Source: Pseudomonas bijieensis (lineage in GTDB: Bacteria; Pseudomonadota; Gammaproteobacteria; Pseudomonadales; Pseudomonadaceae). Taken from it: a stretch of 64,000 nt of DNA. The stretch is taken from NCBI RefSeq assembly GCF_013347965.1, contig NZ_CP048810.1, positions 5,455,501 through 5,519,500 of the forward strand. The letters run 5' to 3'. Positions 1 to 9,501 of this stretch are shown here, piece by piece (positions within the stretch are counted from its first letter, which is position 1; every line of letters starts with the position of its first letter). The notes beneath the pieces are model-generated. The model did no database searches. It was not told the origin of the DNA and worked only from the letters and a program-made list of their open reading frames with translations. The translations under genes and the position numbers were made by a program.

Positions 1-866
1 AAGATCACGTCGCCCTTGCTGGCGTACTGGCCGTTGGCGACCAGTTGCTGGGCCACGATGCAGTCGCACGGAGACGTCAGGGTGCCGGTCATTTGCTTGC
101 CGAACAGCTCTTCGACCTTGGCTGGCTGCAACTGGTTGTCGTCCAGGTGACCTTTGAGCACATCGAGCATGCTGGTGCTGAAGGTCGCCAGCGGGGCGCC
201 CTTGGCTGCCACGCCGTCGGCCTTGACCAGGCTTTGCACGGTGCCGTCGCGCGGCATGGTGATGGCCGTGCCCGGTACGTTCACCAGGCCCGCCTGGGCG
301 TGGCTGACGAAGTACATGCCGTACACCGACTTGAAGATGAAACCGAACGCCGCCAGGCCAACGATGAAGACCCCGAGGCTGAAGGTCACGGCGCGCAGGC
401 GACCCAAGGCACTCATGCCGCCGTTTTCGTCTTTCTGCTTGCGAGCCTTGGTGAAGTTATCGCGCTGCAGGGTCGCCAGTACGTCACCGACACCGACGAT
501 GTCGCCGGCCAGGTGCGAGGTGATGATGTGACGCAGTGTCGAGATGTCCCGAGGCTCCAGGTTCTGGAACTGGCAACCGGTGCGGCCGGTCTGGCGGTCG
601 TAGGAGCGGATCTGCAATTCCACGTCCATGGCCAGGCCAAGGTTGTCGATGACGAACTGCAGGCGACCCTTGTAGGACTCACCGACCTTGAGGGGCATCT
701 GGCCGGCATTGAAGCTCAGGCCACCGGCGGACAGGTCCAGGACCTTGACTTCCATGGGGGTGCGGTCAGGGCCGAAGAAGCGCAGCTTGGCCGGGATTTT
801 GACCCGGGCGTGTTGGCGCTGGGCTTCGGATTCATGCACTACGTTGACATTCACGGCGGTGTTCAT
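1..866 (-). CDS. alg44: Alginate biosynthesis protein Alg44, PilZ domain (partial, 3' end off the window)
   Basis: Inner-membrane c-di-GMP receptor of the alginate polymerase; it works with Alg8 to turn on polymannuronate synthesis. The frame is open from an ATG at 866 to the left edge (about 288 codons), with AGGAAAT upstream as ribosome site. The N-terminus begins MNTAVNVNVVHESEAQRQHA. A PilZ domain follows, with the QRQHAR arginine stretch near residues 16-21 and a DLSAGGLSF block near 43-51, both needed for c-di-GMP binding in this family. One hydrophobic segment (SLGVFIVGLAAFGFIF) near residues 155-170 leads into a periplasmic region that looks like the HlyD/membrane-fusion fold. It lies 35 bp downstream of alg8 in the same operon. 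The C-terminus is not visible. Confidence 0.95.
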   Translation of the reverse strand, partial: MNTAVNVNVVHESEAQRQHARVKIPAKLRFFGPDRTPMEVKVLDLSAGGLSFNAGQMPLKVGESYKGRLQFVIDNLGLAMDVELQIRSYDRQTGRTGCQFQNLEPRDISTLRHIITSHLAGDIVGVGDVLATLQRDNFTKARKQKDENGGMSALGRLRAVTFSLGVFIVGLAAFGFIFKSVYGMYFVSHAQAGLVNVPGTAITMPRDGTVQSLVKADGVAAKGAPLATFSTSMLDVLKGHLDDNQLQPAKVEELFGKQMTGTLTSPCDCIVAQQLVANGQYASKGDVI

Positions 867-901
867 AGGGGCGATTTCCTAGTTAATTCATTCAAGTCCG
901 G

Positions 902-2383
902 TCAGACCATCGTCAGCAGCACGGCGACAAAAATGCTGCCGGCGGAGAAGGTCATGGTCCGAGACGACCAAGTGTTGAACCAACGTTGAAAGCTGGCGAG
1001 ATCACGGGTCAGGTGGGTGGGCTGGCGGGTCCAGGACTGTTGATCGAGGCGGAAGAACACGTAGATCTTCACCAGGGCACCGACGATCTGGTTGTAATAG
1101 AGAATCGCCGGGTAGGCAGGGCCGATCCGGTGTCCGGAGCACGACAGCAGCAGGGTCAGGATCAACCGCGTGATGCCGATCCACAGCAGGTACACCAGGA
1201 TGAACGCGGTGCCGTACTTGAAGCTGGCGATCAGTGCGACGGTCAGGCCCAGCAGCGAGGTCCACATCGACACGCGCTGGTCGAACAGCACCACCGAAGT
1301 GAACAGGCCCAGACGGCGCAGCCCCAGGCCCAGGGCCCGGGAGTTCTGTCGCAGGTTGTTGCCGTACCAGCGGAACATCAGCTTGCGGCTGGCCTTGATG
1401 AAGCTTTTCTCCGGTGGATGCTCGACGGTGTTGATCGCCGCATCAGGTACGTAGAAGGTGTCGTAGCCCAGGCGCATCAGGCTGAACCAGCTCGACTTGT
1501 CATCACCGGTGAGGAACTTGAAGCGACCCAGGCGCCAGTGTTGCAGCGAGTCGCTTTCCACGTCGGCGATGAAGTCCGGGTTGGTCACCACGGTGGCGCG
1601 GAACACCGACATACGGCCGGTCATGGTCAGCACGCGCTTGGACAAGGCCATGGAGCACATGTTGATATGCCGTTGGGCGAAGCGCAGCTTGTGCCATTCG
1701 CTCATGATGTAGCCGCCGCGCACTTCGCAGAACTCGTTGGTGGTCAGGCCGCCGACGTTGCCGAACAGCTGGAACCACGGCACGGTCTTGCGTACGACGC
1801 CTTCGGCGAGCACGGTATCGCCGTCGATCACCGCAACCACGGCGCGGTCGTCCGGCAAGTGGCGGGAGATGGCGCGGAAGCCGTAGGCCAGGCCGTCACG
1901 CTTGCCAGTGCCGGGAATGCGCACGAAGTCCAGCTTGACCCGCGCTGGCGGGTTCATGCGGGCCCAGAGGCTCTTGACCAGCAGTTCGTCGGACATTTCC
2001 ACGATGGAGCAGACCACGGTGGTGGGCAGCTCGCAGTCGATGGCCTCGCGAATCACCGAGCCATACACCTGGGCAGTGGTCAGCGCATCGATCCGGAAGC
2101 TGGTGACCATCAGGTACACGTGGGACGGATCCGCCGCCTTGCCCAGCTTGCGTACCTTGCGGCGCAGGTGCGGGTAGACGATGTAGAGGAAGATCATGCC
2201 GCGCACGAAATGCGTTGCTCCCATGGAGTAACGCCAGATGCCCACGGCGCCGATCAGGAAGATGAAATCCTTGGATTCGGAGTCGAACGTGGACGTGGGC
2301 AGCGCCATGGCGATGCCCATCAATAAACTCAAGTAAAACAGCCAACCGGCGGCCTGAAGCAGGCCGTGCTTTAGCCTGTGCAT
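902..2383 (-). CDS. alg8: Mannuronan synthase catalytic subunit Alg8
   Basis: Membrane glycosyltransferase (GT2 type) that polymerises GDP-mannuronate into polymannuronate. The protein is 493 aa from the ATG at 2383 (MHRLKHG), the start conserved in the family, with GGA eight bases upstream. An in-frame ATG at 2392 would add three residues but lacks a well-placed ribosome site. Two N-terminal hydrophobic segments precede the cytoplasmic catalytic region, which carries AVIDGDTVL (first acidic motif), TGDDKSSW, and a QHWRLG element. Several C-terminal transmembrane segments follow. It sits between algD (100 bp upstream) and alg44 in the order found in other alginate clusters. No defects are visible. 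Confidence 0.96.
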   Translation of the reverse strand: MHRLKHGLLQAAGWLFYLSLLMGIAMALPTSTFDSESKDFIFLIGAVGIWRYSMGATHFVRGMIFLYIVYPHLRRKVRKLGKAADPSHVYLMVTSFRIDALTTAQVYGSVIREAIDCELPTTVVCSIVEMSDELLVKSLWARMNPPARVKLDFVRIPGTGKRDGLAYGFRAISRHLPDDRAVVAVIDGDTVLAEGVVRKTVPWFQLFGNVGGLTTNEFCEVRGGYIMSEWHKLRFAQRHINMCSMALSKRVLTMTGRMSVFRATVVTNPDFIADVESDSLQHWRLGRFKFLTGDDKSSWFSLMRLGYDTFYVPDAAINTVEHPPEKSFIKASRKLMFRWYGNNLRQNSRALGLGLRRLGLFTSVVLFDQRVSMWTSLLGLTVALIASFKYGTAFILVYLLWIGITRLILTLLLSCSGHRIGPAYPAILYYNQIVGALVKIYVFFRLDQQSWTRQPTHLTRDLASFQRWFNTWSSRTMTFSAGSIFVAVLLTMV

Positions 2384-2483
2384 AATCTGCATCCGTCTCT
2401 ATCTCGGGCGGGCCTTGTGGGCGGCCCGATGGGTTAAGGCAGGCGAAAGGCCGGCCGGGGCAAGCCCCGGCCGGCAAACAGAC

Positions 2484-3800
2484 TTACCAGCAGATGCCTT
2501 CGGTCCGGCCACTCGGGTTGGTGGCCTTGGACATGAAGCCGACCAGGTCAATGACCTGCTTGCCTTCCGGTACGTTTTCGGTCAGCGCGCGGAACTTCTC
2601 GTCGCGGTTGCCCAGGATGATGATGTCGGAGCTGTCGATCACCGAGTCGAAGTCGGCGTTGAGCAAGGACGAGACGTGAGGAATCTTCGACTCGATGTAA
2701 TCCTTGTTCGCACCGTGGACGCGGGCGTATTCGACGTTGCTGTCGTAGATTTTCAGGTCGAAACCCTTGCCGATCAGCATTTCCGCCAGTTCCACCAATG
2801 GGCTTTCACGCAGGTCGTCGGTGCCGGCCTTGAAGCTCAGGCCCAGCAGGGCAACTTTGCGCTTGTCGTGGCTGGAAACGATGTCGAAGGCGTTCTGCAC
2901 CTGGGATTCGTTGCTGCGCATCAGCGAGTTGAGCAGCGGCGCTTCCACGTCCAGGGAACCGGCGCGGTAGGTCAGGGCACGAACGTCCTTGGGCAGGCAG
3001 GAACCGCCGAAGGCGAAGCCTGGGCGCATGTAGTACTGGGACAGGTTCAGGGTCTTGTCCTGGCAGACTACGTCCATCACTTCACGGCCATCGACGCCGA
3101 CTGCCTTGGCGATGTTGCCGATCTCGTTGGCGAAGGTCACCTTGGTGGCGTGCCACACGTTGCAGGTGTACTTGATCATCTCGGCGACGGCGATGTCCTT
3201 GCGGATGATCGGTGCGTCGAGCTCTTCGTACAGCGATTGCAGAACGTCGCCAGAGGCTTTGTCGAACTCACCGATAACGGTCATCGGCGGCTGGTCGTAG
3301 TCTTTGATTGCGGTGCTTTCGCGCAGGAACTCAGGGTTGACCGCGACACCGAAATCGACGCCGGCTTTCTTGCCGGAGCAGTCTTCCAGGATCGGGATGA
3401 CAACGTTTGCCACAGTGCCCGGCAATACGGTGCTGCGAACCACGATAGTGTGGCGGGTGGTCTTGTCACGCAGGACAAAACCGATCTCGCGGCACACCGC
3501 TTCGATGTAGTTCAGTTCCAGGTCGCCGTTCTTTTTGCTGGGTGTACCGACACAGATCATCGACAGGTCAGTATCGCGAATTGCCTCGGCGAAGTTGGTC
3601 GTACCGCGCAGTCGGCCTGTTTGAATGCCTTGCGCCAATAGCTCGCCAAGACCAGGTTCAACGATCGGCGATTTGCCGGCGTTGATCATGTCGATTTTGT
3701 CTTTGGCGACATCCACGCCAACTACATCATGGCCCCGTGCAGACAGGCAACCGGCACATACTGCACCGACGTAACCCAAACCAAATATGCTAATGCGCAT
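2484..3800 (-). CDS. algD: GDP-mannose 6-dehydrogenase AlgD
   Basis: Oxidises GDP-mannose to GDP-mannuronate with two NAD+; this is the committing step of alginate synthesis. The protein is 438 aa, full length for the family. The N-terminal Rossmann fold starts MRISIFGLGYVG. The catalytic cysteine is Cys268 in GGSCLPKD, matching the known AlgD active site. Conserved VNPEFLRESTAI near residues 154-165 and the C-terminal UDP/GDP-sugar dehydrogenase domain are present. The ATG at 3800 has AGAGG upstream. It is first gene of the alg operon, behind a long spacer that should carry AlgU-dependent control. Confidence 0.97.
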   Translation of the reverse strand: MRISIFGLGYVGAVCAGCLSARGHDVVGVDVAKDKIDMINAGKSPIVEPGLGELLAQGIQTGRLRGTTNFAEAIRDTDLSMICVGTPSKKNGDLELNYIEAVCREIGFVLRDKTTRHTIVVRSTVLPGTVANVVIPILEDCSGKKAGVDFGVAVNPEFLRESTAIKDYDQPPMTVIGEFDKASGDVLQSLYEELDAPIIRKDIAVAEMIKYTCNVWHATKVTFANEIGNIAKAVGVDGREVMDVVCQDKTLNLSQYYMRPGFAFGGSCLPKDVRALTYRAGSLDVEAPLLNSLMRSNESQVQNAFDIVSSHDKRKVALLGLSFKAGTDDLRESPLVELAEMLIGKGFDLKIYDSNVEYARVHGANKDYIESKIPHVSSLLNADFDSVIDSSDIIILGNRDEKFRALTENVPEGKQVIDLVGFMSKATNPSGRTEGICW

Positions 3801-3865
3801 CGCATTTACCTCTGTTTTTCACGCCATTAAATGGCCGGAGTTAATAGTGTTCAGCGGTCATAGTG

Positions 3866-3927
3866 CACTCGGAAGTGTGGAATGCAGGCGCCACAATGCC
3901 GTGTGCAGGCATACTAAGTTCCGAGTG
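3866..3927. repeat. 9-bp inverted repeat in the algD leader
   Basis: CACTCGGAA at 3866-3874 is the exact reverse complement of TTCCGAGTG at 3919-3927. The distal arm overlaps the candidate -35 box of algD. It could be a regulator's paired half-sites or a DNA or RNA hairpin. Confidence 0.5.
3895..3921 (-). promoter_or_regulatory. Candidate AlgU (sigma-22) promoter of algD
   Basis: On the minus strand GGAACTT occurs at 3922-3916, matching the GAACTT -35 element of AlgU promoters. The -10 region expected 16-17 bases further on (near 3899-3894) reads GCATTG rather than the usual TCTGA-like sequence, so only half of the promoter is convincing. The element lies about 115 bp before the algD ATG. 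Confidence 0.4.
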
Positions 3928-4204
3928 TCTAAATAATTGCACTCAAGTTGTGCGCAAAGCGGCCTAGTTTGTTATGACCTGCCCTGTTATGCAGCCAGTT
4001 CCCGTTTTCAGGAACGCTCGTGCAAAAGTCCTTCACTTCCGATCCCTGGCAAAAAGCCCACAAAATCAGAAGCTTGTGTGCTCGGGTGAGCACGTTGTAG
4101 GGGCGCAGCCTTGGCCTTGTAGGGGATAGTAATGGTGCGTTATCTCCTGTCCTTTATAAGATGGATCCAAATAGGCGACCGTTTCGCTAAATTGCCATGA
4201 CAAC

Positions 4205-4528
4205 TTGGTTACTGGGATCGACGGCCTATGTAAGTCTTCTCTTACACGCTCCGTGAGAATCGTTACGGGTGGTATGAGCCGTGCAATTTCACATAGTTCC
4301 GATCCGCTCATCGCGATTTTCGAAATTTTTCGAAATATTATCGAAGATGGCACTGCCCTCAATATGATGGCACTTGCCGTTTCATCCTTTATTAATGGGG
4401 AGTTAGGAAGGGGAGATAGTTTTGTGCCACTACCGATAAAAAATTTTGGTGCCACTACGCAAAAAACTGACGAGTGTCGAGTGAAAGAAAAGTTAGCGGG
4501 GGAGTGGGCCGATTTATTGACGTCATGA
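4205..4528 (+). other. Unrecognised 107-codon open frame in the algD-yaaA spacer
   Basis: The frame starts at ATG 4205, with another ATG at 4274 preceded by a weak GGTGG. It encodes no domain I recognise and has no signal peptide or obvious membrane segment. Base composition is more A+T rich than neighbouring genes. It may be chance open frame within the regulatory region. Confidence 0.2.
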
Positions 4529-4562
4529 AACTGGCGAAACAGGCGGGTAACTAAGATGACAG

Positions 4563-4590
4563 ATCGGGGCTTGATCGAAGCCCCCGATCA
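4563..4590. terminator. GC-rich hairpin downstream of yaaA
   Basis: GATCGGGGCTT, a GATC loop, and GAAGCCCCCGATC form a stem with one unpaired C. It lies 21 bases past the yaaA stop on the minus strand. No T-tract follows, so it is only terminator-like. Confidence 0.35.
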
Positions 4591-4611
4591 GGGGCGATAT
4601 AAGGTTATGCC

Positions 4612-5393
4612 TTATTCGGGGGCGTGATCGCGCAAGAACACCAGTTTGTCCTGGCTCGACTGTTGTGCACTGAAGCGATAACCCTGCACATCGAATTGGC
4701 TGAGTGCCGCAGGGTCGTTGATCCGTTCCTGAATCACGAAACGACTCATCAGGCCCCGGGCTTTCTTGGCGTAGAAGCTGATGATCTTGTACTGGCCATT
4801 TTTCAGGTCTCGGAACTCGGTATCGATAACGCGCGCTTTCAGTGCGCTGCGCTTGACCGCCGAGAAGTACTCATTGGATGCCAGGTTCAACAGGACGTCA
4901 TCGGCTTGTTCGGCCAGGGCTTCGTTCAGCCATTCGCTAATGCGTGTACCCCAGAAAGCGTAAAGGTCCTTGCCCCGGGCATTGGCCAGCTTCGTGCCCA
5001 TTTCCAGGCGATAGGGTTGCATCAGGTCCAGTGGCCGCAGCAGGCCATAGAGGCCGGAGAGCATGCGCAAGTGTTGCTGGGCATAGTCGAAATCGGCTTC
5101 GCCAAAGCTTTGCGCATCCAGGCCCGTGTACACGTCGCCCTTGAAGGCCAGCAGCGCCTGCCTCGCGTTGGCCGGGGTGAACGCCGGCGTCCAGCTACCG
5201 AATCGAGCGGCATTGAGCCCCCCCCAATCTTGTCGGAAACGTGCATCAGCTCGCTGATCTGTGCCGGCGAGAGTTCGCGCAACTGTTCGATCAGTTCCTG
5301 GGAATGATCCAGGTACTGCGGTTGGGTAAAACGCTCGGTGGCCGGCGGTGTTTCGTAATCGAGGGTCTTGGCGGGGGAAATCACCATCAGCAT
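4612..5393 (-). pseudogene. yaaA: Peroxide stress protein YaaA, frameshifted at a G8 run
   Basis: The YaaA/UPF0246 family limits free iron damage during peroxide stress in E. coli. The frame starting at ATG 5393 ([13 protein letters not shown]) reads as far as HVSDKIGG. It then hits a run of eight G on the minus strand (5218-5225). The rest of the family sequence ([16 protein letters not shown] to FLRDHAPE) continues in another frame to the TAA at 4612. Removing two G restores 259 aa, the normal length, with D-K-I-G-G-L as in homologues. The remainder is intact: [20 protein letters not shown] and [17 protein letters not shown] are both present. The indel is either a recent mutation in a slippery tract or a sequence error. 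Confidence 0.9.
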
Positions 5394-5484
5394 GAAATCG
5401 TCTCCTTGAGGGTGCGGCGATTCTAGGGGGTTGTCCGGGTGGACTCCAGCTATTGGGGTGATAGGTGATCGGTGGTGATGCTTT

Positions 5485-5579
5485 TGTGGCGAGGGAGCTT
5501 GCTCCCGCTCGGTTGCGCAGCGACCGCACAAACTCTGGGGCCGCTTCGCAGCCCAGCGGGAGCAAGCTCCCTCGCCACA
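5485..5579. repeat. REP palindrome pair (GAGGGAGCTTGCTCCC type)
   Basis: TGTGGCGAGGGAGCTTGCTCCCGCT at the left and its reverse complement at the right enclose a short spacer that itself pairs in part. The unit lies between yaaA and the divergent deacetylase gene. The same type recurs at 32618-32722. Confidence 0.85.
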
Positions 5580-5665
5580 AAGGCTAATTAGACCTGTTTG
5601 CCAGAAGGTGTCGCACCAGGATCGGCTATGATGCCGCGCGGGTTTCGTTATGGAGACATCCCTTT

Positions 5666-6790
5666 TTGCGTATCGCTCTTCTGTTATCGGCCTGGCTGTT
5701 GAGCCTGGGCGCCATTGCCGCGCCCAACGATGTCGCCACCCTGGATCGCAGCACGTGGCCGGAACAGCTCACCAGCCCGACGCTGTTCGATGTGGCCTCG
5801 CGGGCCGAAATCCTGATGTTCGCCCGGGTCTTGCTGGACGTCGATGCCATGGACGAAATCGCGCTCAAGCAATACCTGGGGCTGCGCACGGTGAATATGG
5901 TCGCGATCGACGCGCTTCGCGCCCGGCTGTGGCAGCGTTTGCTGGCCAACTACAACTTCGCCCAGCGCAGCTGCGATCAGGACGCCTCCTTCTGTTATCT
6001 GGTCGAGGACATGGCGACCCTGCGCGAAGAGGCGCGCAGGTTCCATCTGGACGACGACTCCTATTACATCAAGTGGGCCGCGCCGAGCCAGATCTTTCAT
6101 ACCCAATACCGCGATGAATTGCTGCGTAAAGCCGCGCTTTTTCCGCAAACCAGCAGCGAAATCGAACGTTTCGGCGATTACGAGCGCAACGGCGAAGATA
6201 TGAACGACCGCCTGTTCCTGCTGACCTTCGACAGCGCCGCCAACGTTGCGCCGGACAACTCCCCGTGGCTGACCGACTACCTGCGCAAGGCCAACATGAA
6301 TGGCACCTTCTTCGTGCTGGGCAAGGACATCCAGGCGCGGTTGGAAGAGCGCTCGGTCAACAATCTCCAGGCGTTGTATTCAGGACAATGCGTGGGTGTG
6401 CAGGGCTGGGAGTTCCGCTCCCACAGCCATTGGCAGGACTGGCAAGACTCGGTCCGGCGCAGTGTCGAGCTGGTCAAGGGCAAGCTGCCGGAGAATTACG
6501 TGCCGCTGTTCCGCCCGCCCCAAGGCCAGCGTCGTGGCGATGCGCAAGCGTTCTTCCGGCAGCAGGGCTTGCAAGTGGCGCTATGGGACATCGACCCCCA
6601 GGACAGCAACAGTCGGCTCAAGCCTGAGCAAAGCGCCCAGCGCGCGCTGACCCTGATGCTGCTGTGGCGCCACGGGGTGATCAATTTCAATGCCAAGCAG
6701 GATGGGGTGAAAACGGCGTTGCCCTGGCTCATGACGCAAACGGCGCAAAGCGGAATCGGTTGGGCGGAGTGTCAGGACGCGTTTCGCTGA
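5666..6790 (+). CDS. Secreted polysaccharide-deacetylase-family protein
   Basis: The predicted exported protein is 374 aa. The start is a TTG at 5666, with GGAGA 10-14 bases upstream; no ATG gives a better signal peptide. Residues 1-19 ([19 protein letters not shown]) are a Sec signal with an A-x-A site. The C-terminal half has the carbohydrate esterase 4 / NodB-like pattern: LLTFDSAA with Asp189 where TFDDG is usual, then TFFVLG near 214-219, HSH at 253-255 as metal ligands, and [10 protein letters not shown]. One acidic residue of the usual TFDD motif is Ser here. Sugar substrate is unknown; peptidoglycan or an exopolysaccharide is possible. Residues 20-170 are helical and unassigned. Confidence 0.8.
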   Translation: MRIALLLSAWLLSLGAIAAPNDVATLDRSTWPEQLTSPTLFDVASRAEILMFARVLLDVDAMDEIALKQYLGLRTVNMVAIDALRARLWQRLLANYNFAQRSCDQDASFCYLVEDMATLREEARRFHLDDDSYYIKWAAPSQIFHTQYRDELLRKAALFPQTSSEIERFGDYERNGEDMNDRLFLLTFDSAANVAPDNSPWLTDYLRKANMNGTFFVLGKDIQARLEERSVNNLQALYSGQCVGVQGWEFRSHSHWQDWQDSVRRSVELVKGKLPENYVPLFRPPQGQRRGDAQAFFRQQGLQVALWDIDPQDSNSRLKPEQSAQRALTLMLLWRHGVINFNAKQDGVKTALPWLMTQTAQSGIGWAECQDAFR

Positions 6791-7128
6791 AACCGGCGAA
6801 GGCCCGGAAACATTGGGGGAGGAGAAAAAAACGGCGCACATTCATGACAACCCGACTTCCGACTTTAACGGCGCAACGGCGGTACGCCAAGGGTTATTCG
6901 TCACTCTGAAAAATAAACTTCAAAAAAGCGTCAAAGTGCTTTTTCCTGTCATGGTTTTTGGAGTATCAAGAAGTCAGACCGCCGAAACCTGCAACACAGG
7001 TGGCGTCTTCCAAGACCCAGATTGTGTGCAGTTCACCTGAAAATCCTCGCGGGTGAATTCGGTGGCTACCTCGAGGCGCAGCACTGTCACGGTATTGCGT
7101 CGAATGGCCCCCACATAGGTGACCGAGT
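6791..7128. other. 338-bp spacer before phoH
   Basis: I see no gene here. It should carry the phoH promoter, but no sigma-70 or sigma-54 match stands out. An A+T-rich patch lies at about 6900-6970. The short frames in it have no recognisable features. Confidence 0.5.
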
Positions 7129-8524
7129 ATGGATGACCACGGACGTAGCCTTTCCTCCAACCAGCCAATCCTCTATGTACTCGATACCAACGTATTGATC
7201 CACGATCCAAACGCACTCCTGAACTTCGAAGAACACCACGTTGCCATCCCAATGACCGTGCTTGAGGAGCTGGACAAGCTCAAGAGCGGGCACCACAGCG
7301 TTGCGGCCGAATGCAGGCAGGCGATCCGCCTGATCGACAAGACCCTGGGCGATGCCTCCCCTGAGGATGTAGAGCTTGGCGTGCCGATCCAGCGTGGCAA
7401 AAGTGGTCCCAAGGGCCTGCTTTCGATTCTGATGAGCAAGCGCACCGAACCCAACCTGGTGCTGCCTGAACACCTGAACGACAACATCATCATCAACCAG
7501 TTGATCGACCTGCACGCGCGCACCAAGGACCAGGCCGTGGTGCTGGTGACCAAAGACATCAACATGCGCCTCAAGGCCCGCGCCTGCGGGATCGCGGCGG
7601 AGGACTACAGCACCGACCAACTGGTCGACGACGTCTCGCTGTTGCCCAACGGCTACCACACCATGACCGGCTCTTTCTGGGACCGTGTGAGCAAGGTCGA
7701 GACTCGCCAGGACCATGGTCGCACCTGGCACCAGGTGCAACTGATCGACAACCTGCCGGCCGTGCACATCAACGAATTCATCATCGACGAGCAAGGATTC
7801 GTCGGCTGGATCAAGGAAATCCAGGTCGACAAGCTGCTGATCCTCGACCTGCACCAGGAACCTTTGCTGCACCAGGAAGCCTGGGGTCTCAAGCCTCGCG
7901 ACATCTACCAGAGCCTGGCCCTGTTCGCCTTGCTCGACCCGGATATCCACTTGGTCAACCTGTCCGGCGCCGCCGGTTCCGGCAAGACCATCCTGGCCCT
8001 GGCCGCAGCCATCGAGCAGACCATGGTCAGCAAACGCTACCGGCGCATCATCGCCACCCGCAGTGTGCAGGGCCTGGACCAGGAAATCGGTTTCCTGCCC
8101 GGCACCGAAGCGGAGAAAATGGAGCCGTGGCTGGGGGCGATCACCGACAACCTCGAAGCCTTGCACATGGATGACGAAAGCACCCATGGCAGCGTCGACT
8201 ATATCCTCAGCAAAGTGCCGTTGCAGTTCAAATCCCTCAACTACATTCGCGGGCGCAGCTTCCAGCAGAGCCTGATCCTGATCGACGAATGCCAGAACCT
8301 GACCCCGCACCAGATGAAAACCATCATCACCCGTGCCGGTGCCGGTTCCAAAGTGGTGTGCCTGGGTAACCTGGCGCAGATCGACACCCCCTTACCTGTC
8401 CGCGACCAGCTCCGGGCTGACCTACCTGACCGAACGCTTCAAGGACTTCCCCAACGGGGTCCACATCACCCTGCAGGGCGTACCGCGCTCGATCCTGGCC
8501 GAATACGCCGAATCCCATCTGTAA
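7129..8524 (+). pseudogene. PIN-PhoH family ATPase (YlaK/PhoH2 type), frameshifted near its 3' end
   Basis: This is a fusion of an N-terminal PIN ribonuclease domain (YVLDTNVLIHDP near residues 16-27, and conserved VTKDINMRLKA) to a PhoH-type P-loop ATPase. Walker A is GAAGSGKT at 280-287 and Walker B is LILIDE at 382-387. PhoH2-like proteins are RNA helicase/RNases. The reading frame is sound until GAC ACC CCC at 8383-8391. An extra T at 8392-8393 then throws it off. One frame over, the family C-terminus (YLSATSSGLTYLTERF to LAEYAESHL) runs to the TAA at 8522-8524. With one T removed the product is 464 aa. As written, the ORF reads on to 8580 with an unrelated tail. Confidence 0.9.
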
Positions 8525-8533
8525 CCCCAGGCA

Positions 8534-8566
8534 AACCGGGCGACCTCAAGGTCGCCCGGTTTTTTA
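8534..8566 (+). terminator. Rho-independent terminator of phoH
   Basis: AACCGGGCGACCT and AGGTCGCCCGGTT form a 13-bp stem with a two-base loop, followed by a T tract. It begins 9 bases after the phoH stop. Confidence 0.9.
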
Positions 8567-8585
8567 CCCTGTCACCATAAGCGCC

Positions 8586-8674
8586 TGTGGGAGCGAGCCT
8601 GCTCGCGATGACGGTGTGCCAGCCACATATTTTTATCTGATAAACCGCCATCGCGAGCAGGCTCGCTCCCCACA
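8586..8674. repeat. REP palindrome pair (GCGAGCAGGCTCGC type)
   Basis: TGTGGGAGCGAGCCTGCTCGCGAT at the left and its inverted copy at the right are separated by about 40 bases, between phoH and moaC. Confidence 0.85.
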
Positions 8675-8785
8675 AAGGGATCTACGGTGTTCAGCAAATT
8701 ACAGGCCGCCGTGGGTGCGACAATCAACCCTGCCGGAATCTGACCCACAGGTTTACAATCGACACTCCCGATCAGGAGTAACCCT

Positions 8786-9259
8786 GTGCTGACTCATCTC
8801 GATTCCCAAGGTCGCGCCAACATGGTCGACGTGACCGACAAGGCCGTGACGTTCCGTGAAGCCACGGCTGAAGCCTTTGTGCGCATGTTGCCCGATACCC
8901 TGCAGATGATCGTCAGCGGCGGCCATCCCAAGGGCGATGTGTTTGCCGTTGCGCGCATTGCCGGTATTCAAGCGGCGAAAAAAACCAGCGATCTGATCCC
9001 GCTCTGCCATCCGCTGATGCTCACCAGCGTCAAGGTTGAGCTCAATGCCGAGGGTGAGGACCGCGTTCGCATCGTTGCCCGTTGCAAACTGTCGGGGCAG
9101 ACCGGTGTGGAGATGGAAGCACTGACCGCCGCCAGCGTTGCCGCGCTGACCATCTACGACATGTGCAAGGCCGTGGATCGCGGCATGACCATCGAAGGTG
9201 TGCGGGTGCTGGAGAAACTCGGCGGCAAGAGCGGCCACTTCCAGGCGGATGCCTCATGA
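8786..9259 (+). CDS. moaC: Cyclic pyranopterin monophosphate synthase MoaC
   Basis: Converts the MoaA product to cyclic pyranopterin monophosphate in molybdenum cofactor synthesis. The protein is 157 aa, normal length. The start is GTG at 8786, with AGGAG at 8774-8778. Family motifs are clear: [50 protein letters not shown], and KLGGKSGHF. It is first gene of a moaC-moaD-moaE operon and overlaps moaD by four bases (ATGA). Confidence 0.97.
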   Translation: MLTHLDSQGRANMVDVTDKAVTFREATAEAFVRMLPDTLQMIVSGGHPKGDVFAVARIAGIQAAKKTSDLIPLCHPLMLTSVKVELNAEGEDRVRIVARCKLSGQTGVEMEALTAASVAALTIYDMCKAVDRGMTIEGVRVLEKLGGKSGHFQADAS

Positions 9260-9498
9260 AAATCAACGTGAAATTCTTTGCCCGTTACCGTGAAGCGCTT
9301 GGCGTGGACTCGGTGACGGTGGAAGGTGATTTTGCCACGGTCGACGATGTGCGCGTGTTGCTCGCCCAGCGTGACGGTGCCGAGGTGCTGAAGGAACAAA
9401 ACCTGATGTGCGCGCGCAACGAGGACCTGTGTCAGCTCGACGAGCCGCTGCTGGACGGTGACGAAGTGGCGTTCTTCCCCACCGTGACCGGAGGCTGA
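9256..9498 (+). CDS. moaD: Molybdopterin synthase small subunit MoaD
   Basis: Ubiquitin-like sulfur carrier of molybdopterin synthase. The protein is 80 aa, starting at the ATG that overlaps the moaC stop ([16 protein letters not shown]). It ends in FPTVTGG, the C-terminal Gly-Gly that is adenylated and thiocarboxylated. [10 protein letters not shown] is the family tail. It is translationally coupled to moaC and followed three bases later by moaE, its partner. Confidence 0.95.
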   Translation: MKINVKFFARYREALGVDSVTVEGDFATVDDVRVLLAQRDGAEVLKEQNLMCARNEDLCQLDEPLLDGDEVAFFPTVTGG

Positions 9499-9501
9499 GC
9501 C

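Larger units (their letters stand above)
3801..4611. promoter_or_regulatory. algD upstream regulatory spacer
   Basis: This stretch of 811 bp has no convincing gene. It separates algD from yaaA. Known alginate operons have a long upstream region bound by AlgR, AmrZ, IHF and similar factors, so its length fits a regulatory role. The part from about 4240 to 4480 is clearly richer in A+T than the flanks, with runs such as CGAAATTTTTCGAAATATT. A 107-codon plus-strand frame (4205-4528) and a 129-codon minus-strand frame (4066-4455) overlap here. Neither resembles a family I know. Confidence 0.6.

Noticed and set aside
986..2326. 446-codon plus-strand frame opposite alg8
   Set aside because: Antisense shadow rich in Gln, His and Asp, typical of reversed high-GC coding sequence.
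8675..8785. Molybdenum cofactor riboswitch before moaC
   Set aside because: The leader is short and shows no multi-stem structure typical of that riboswitch.
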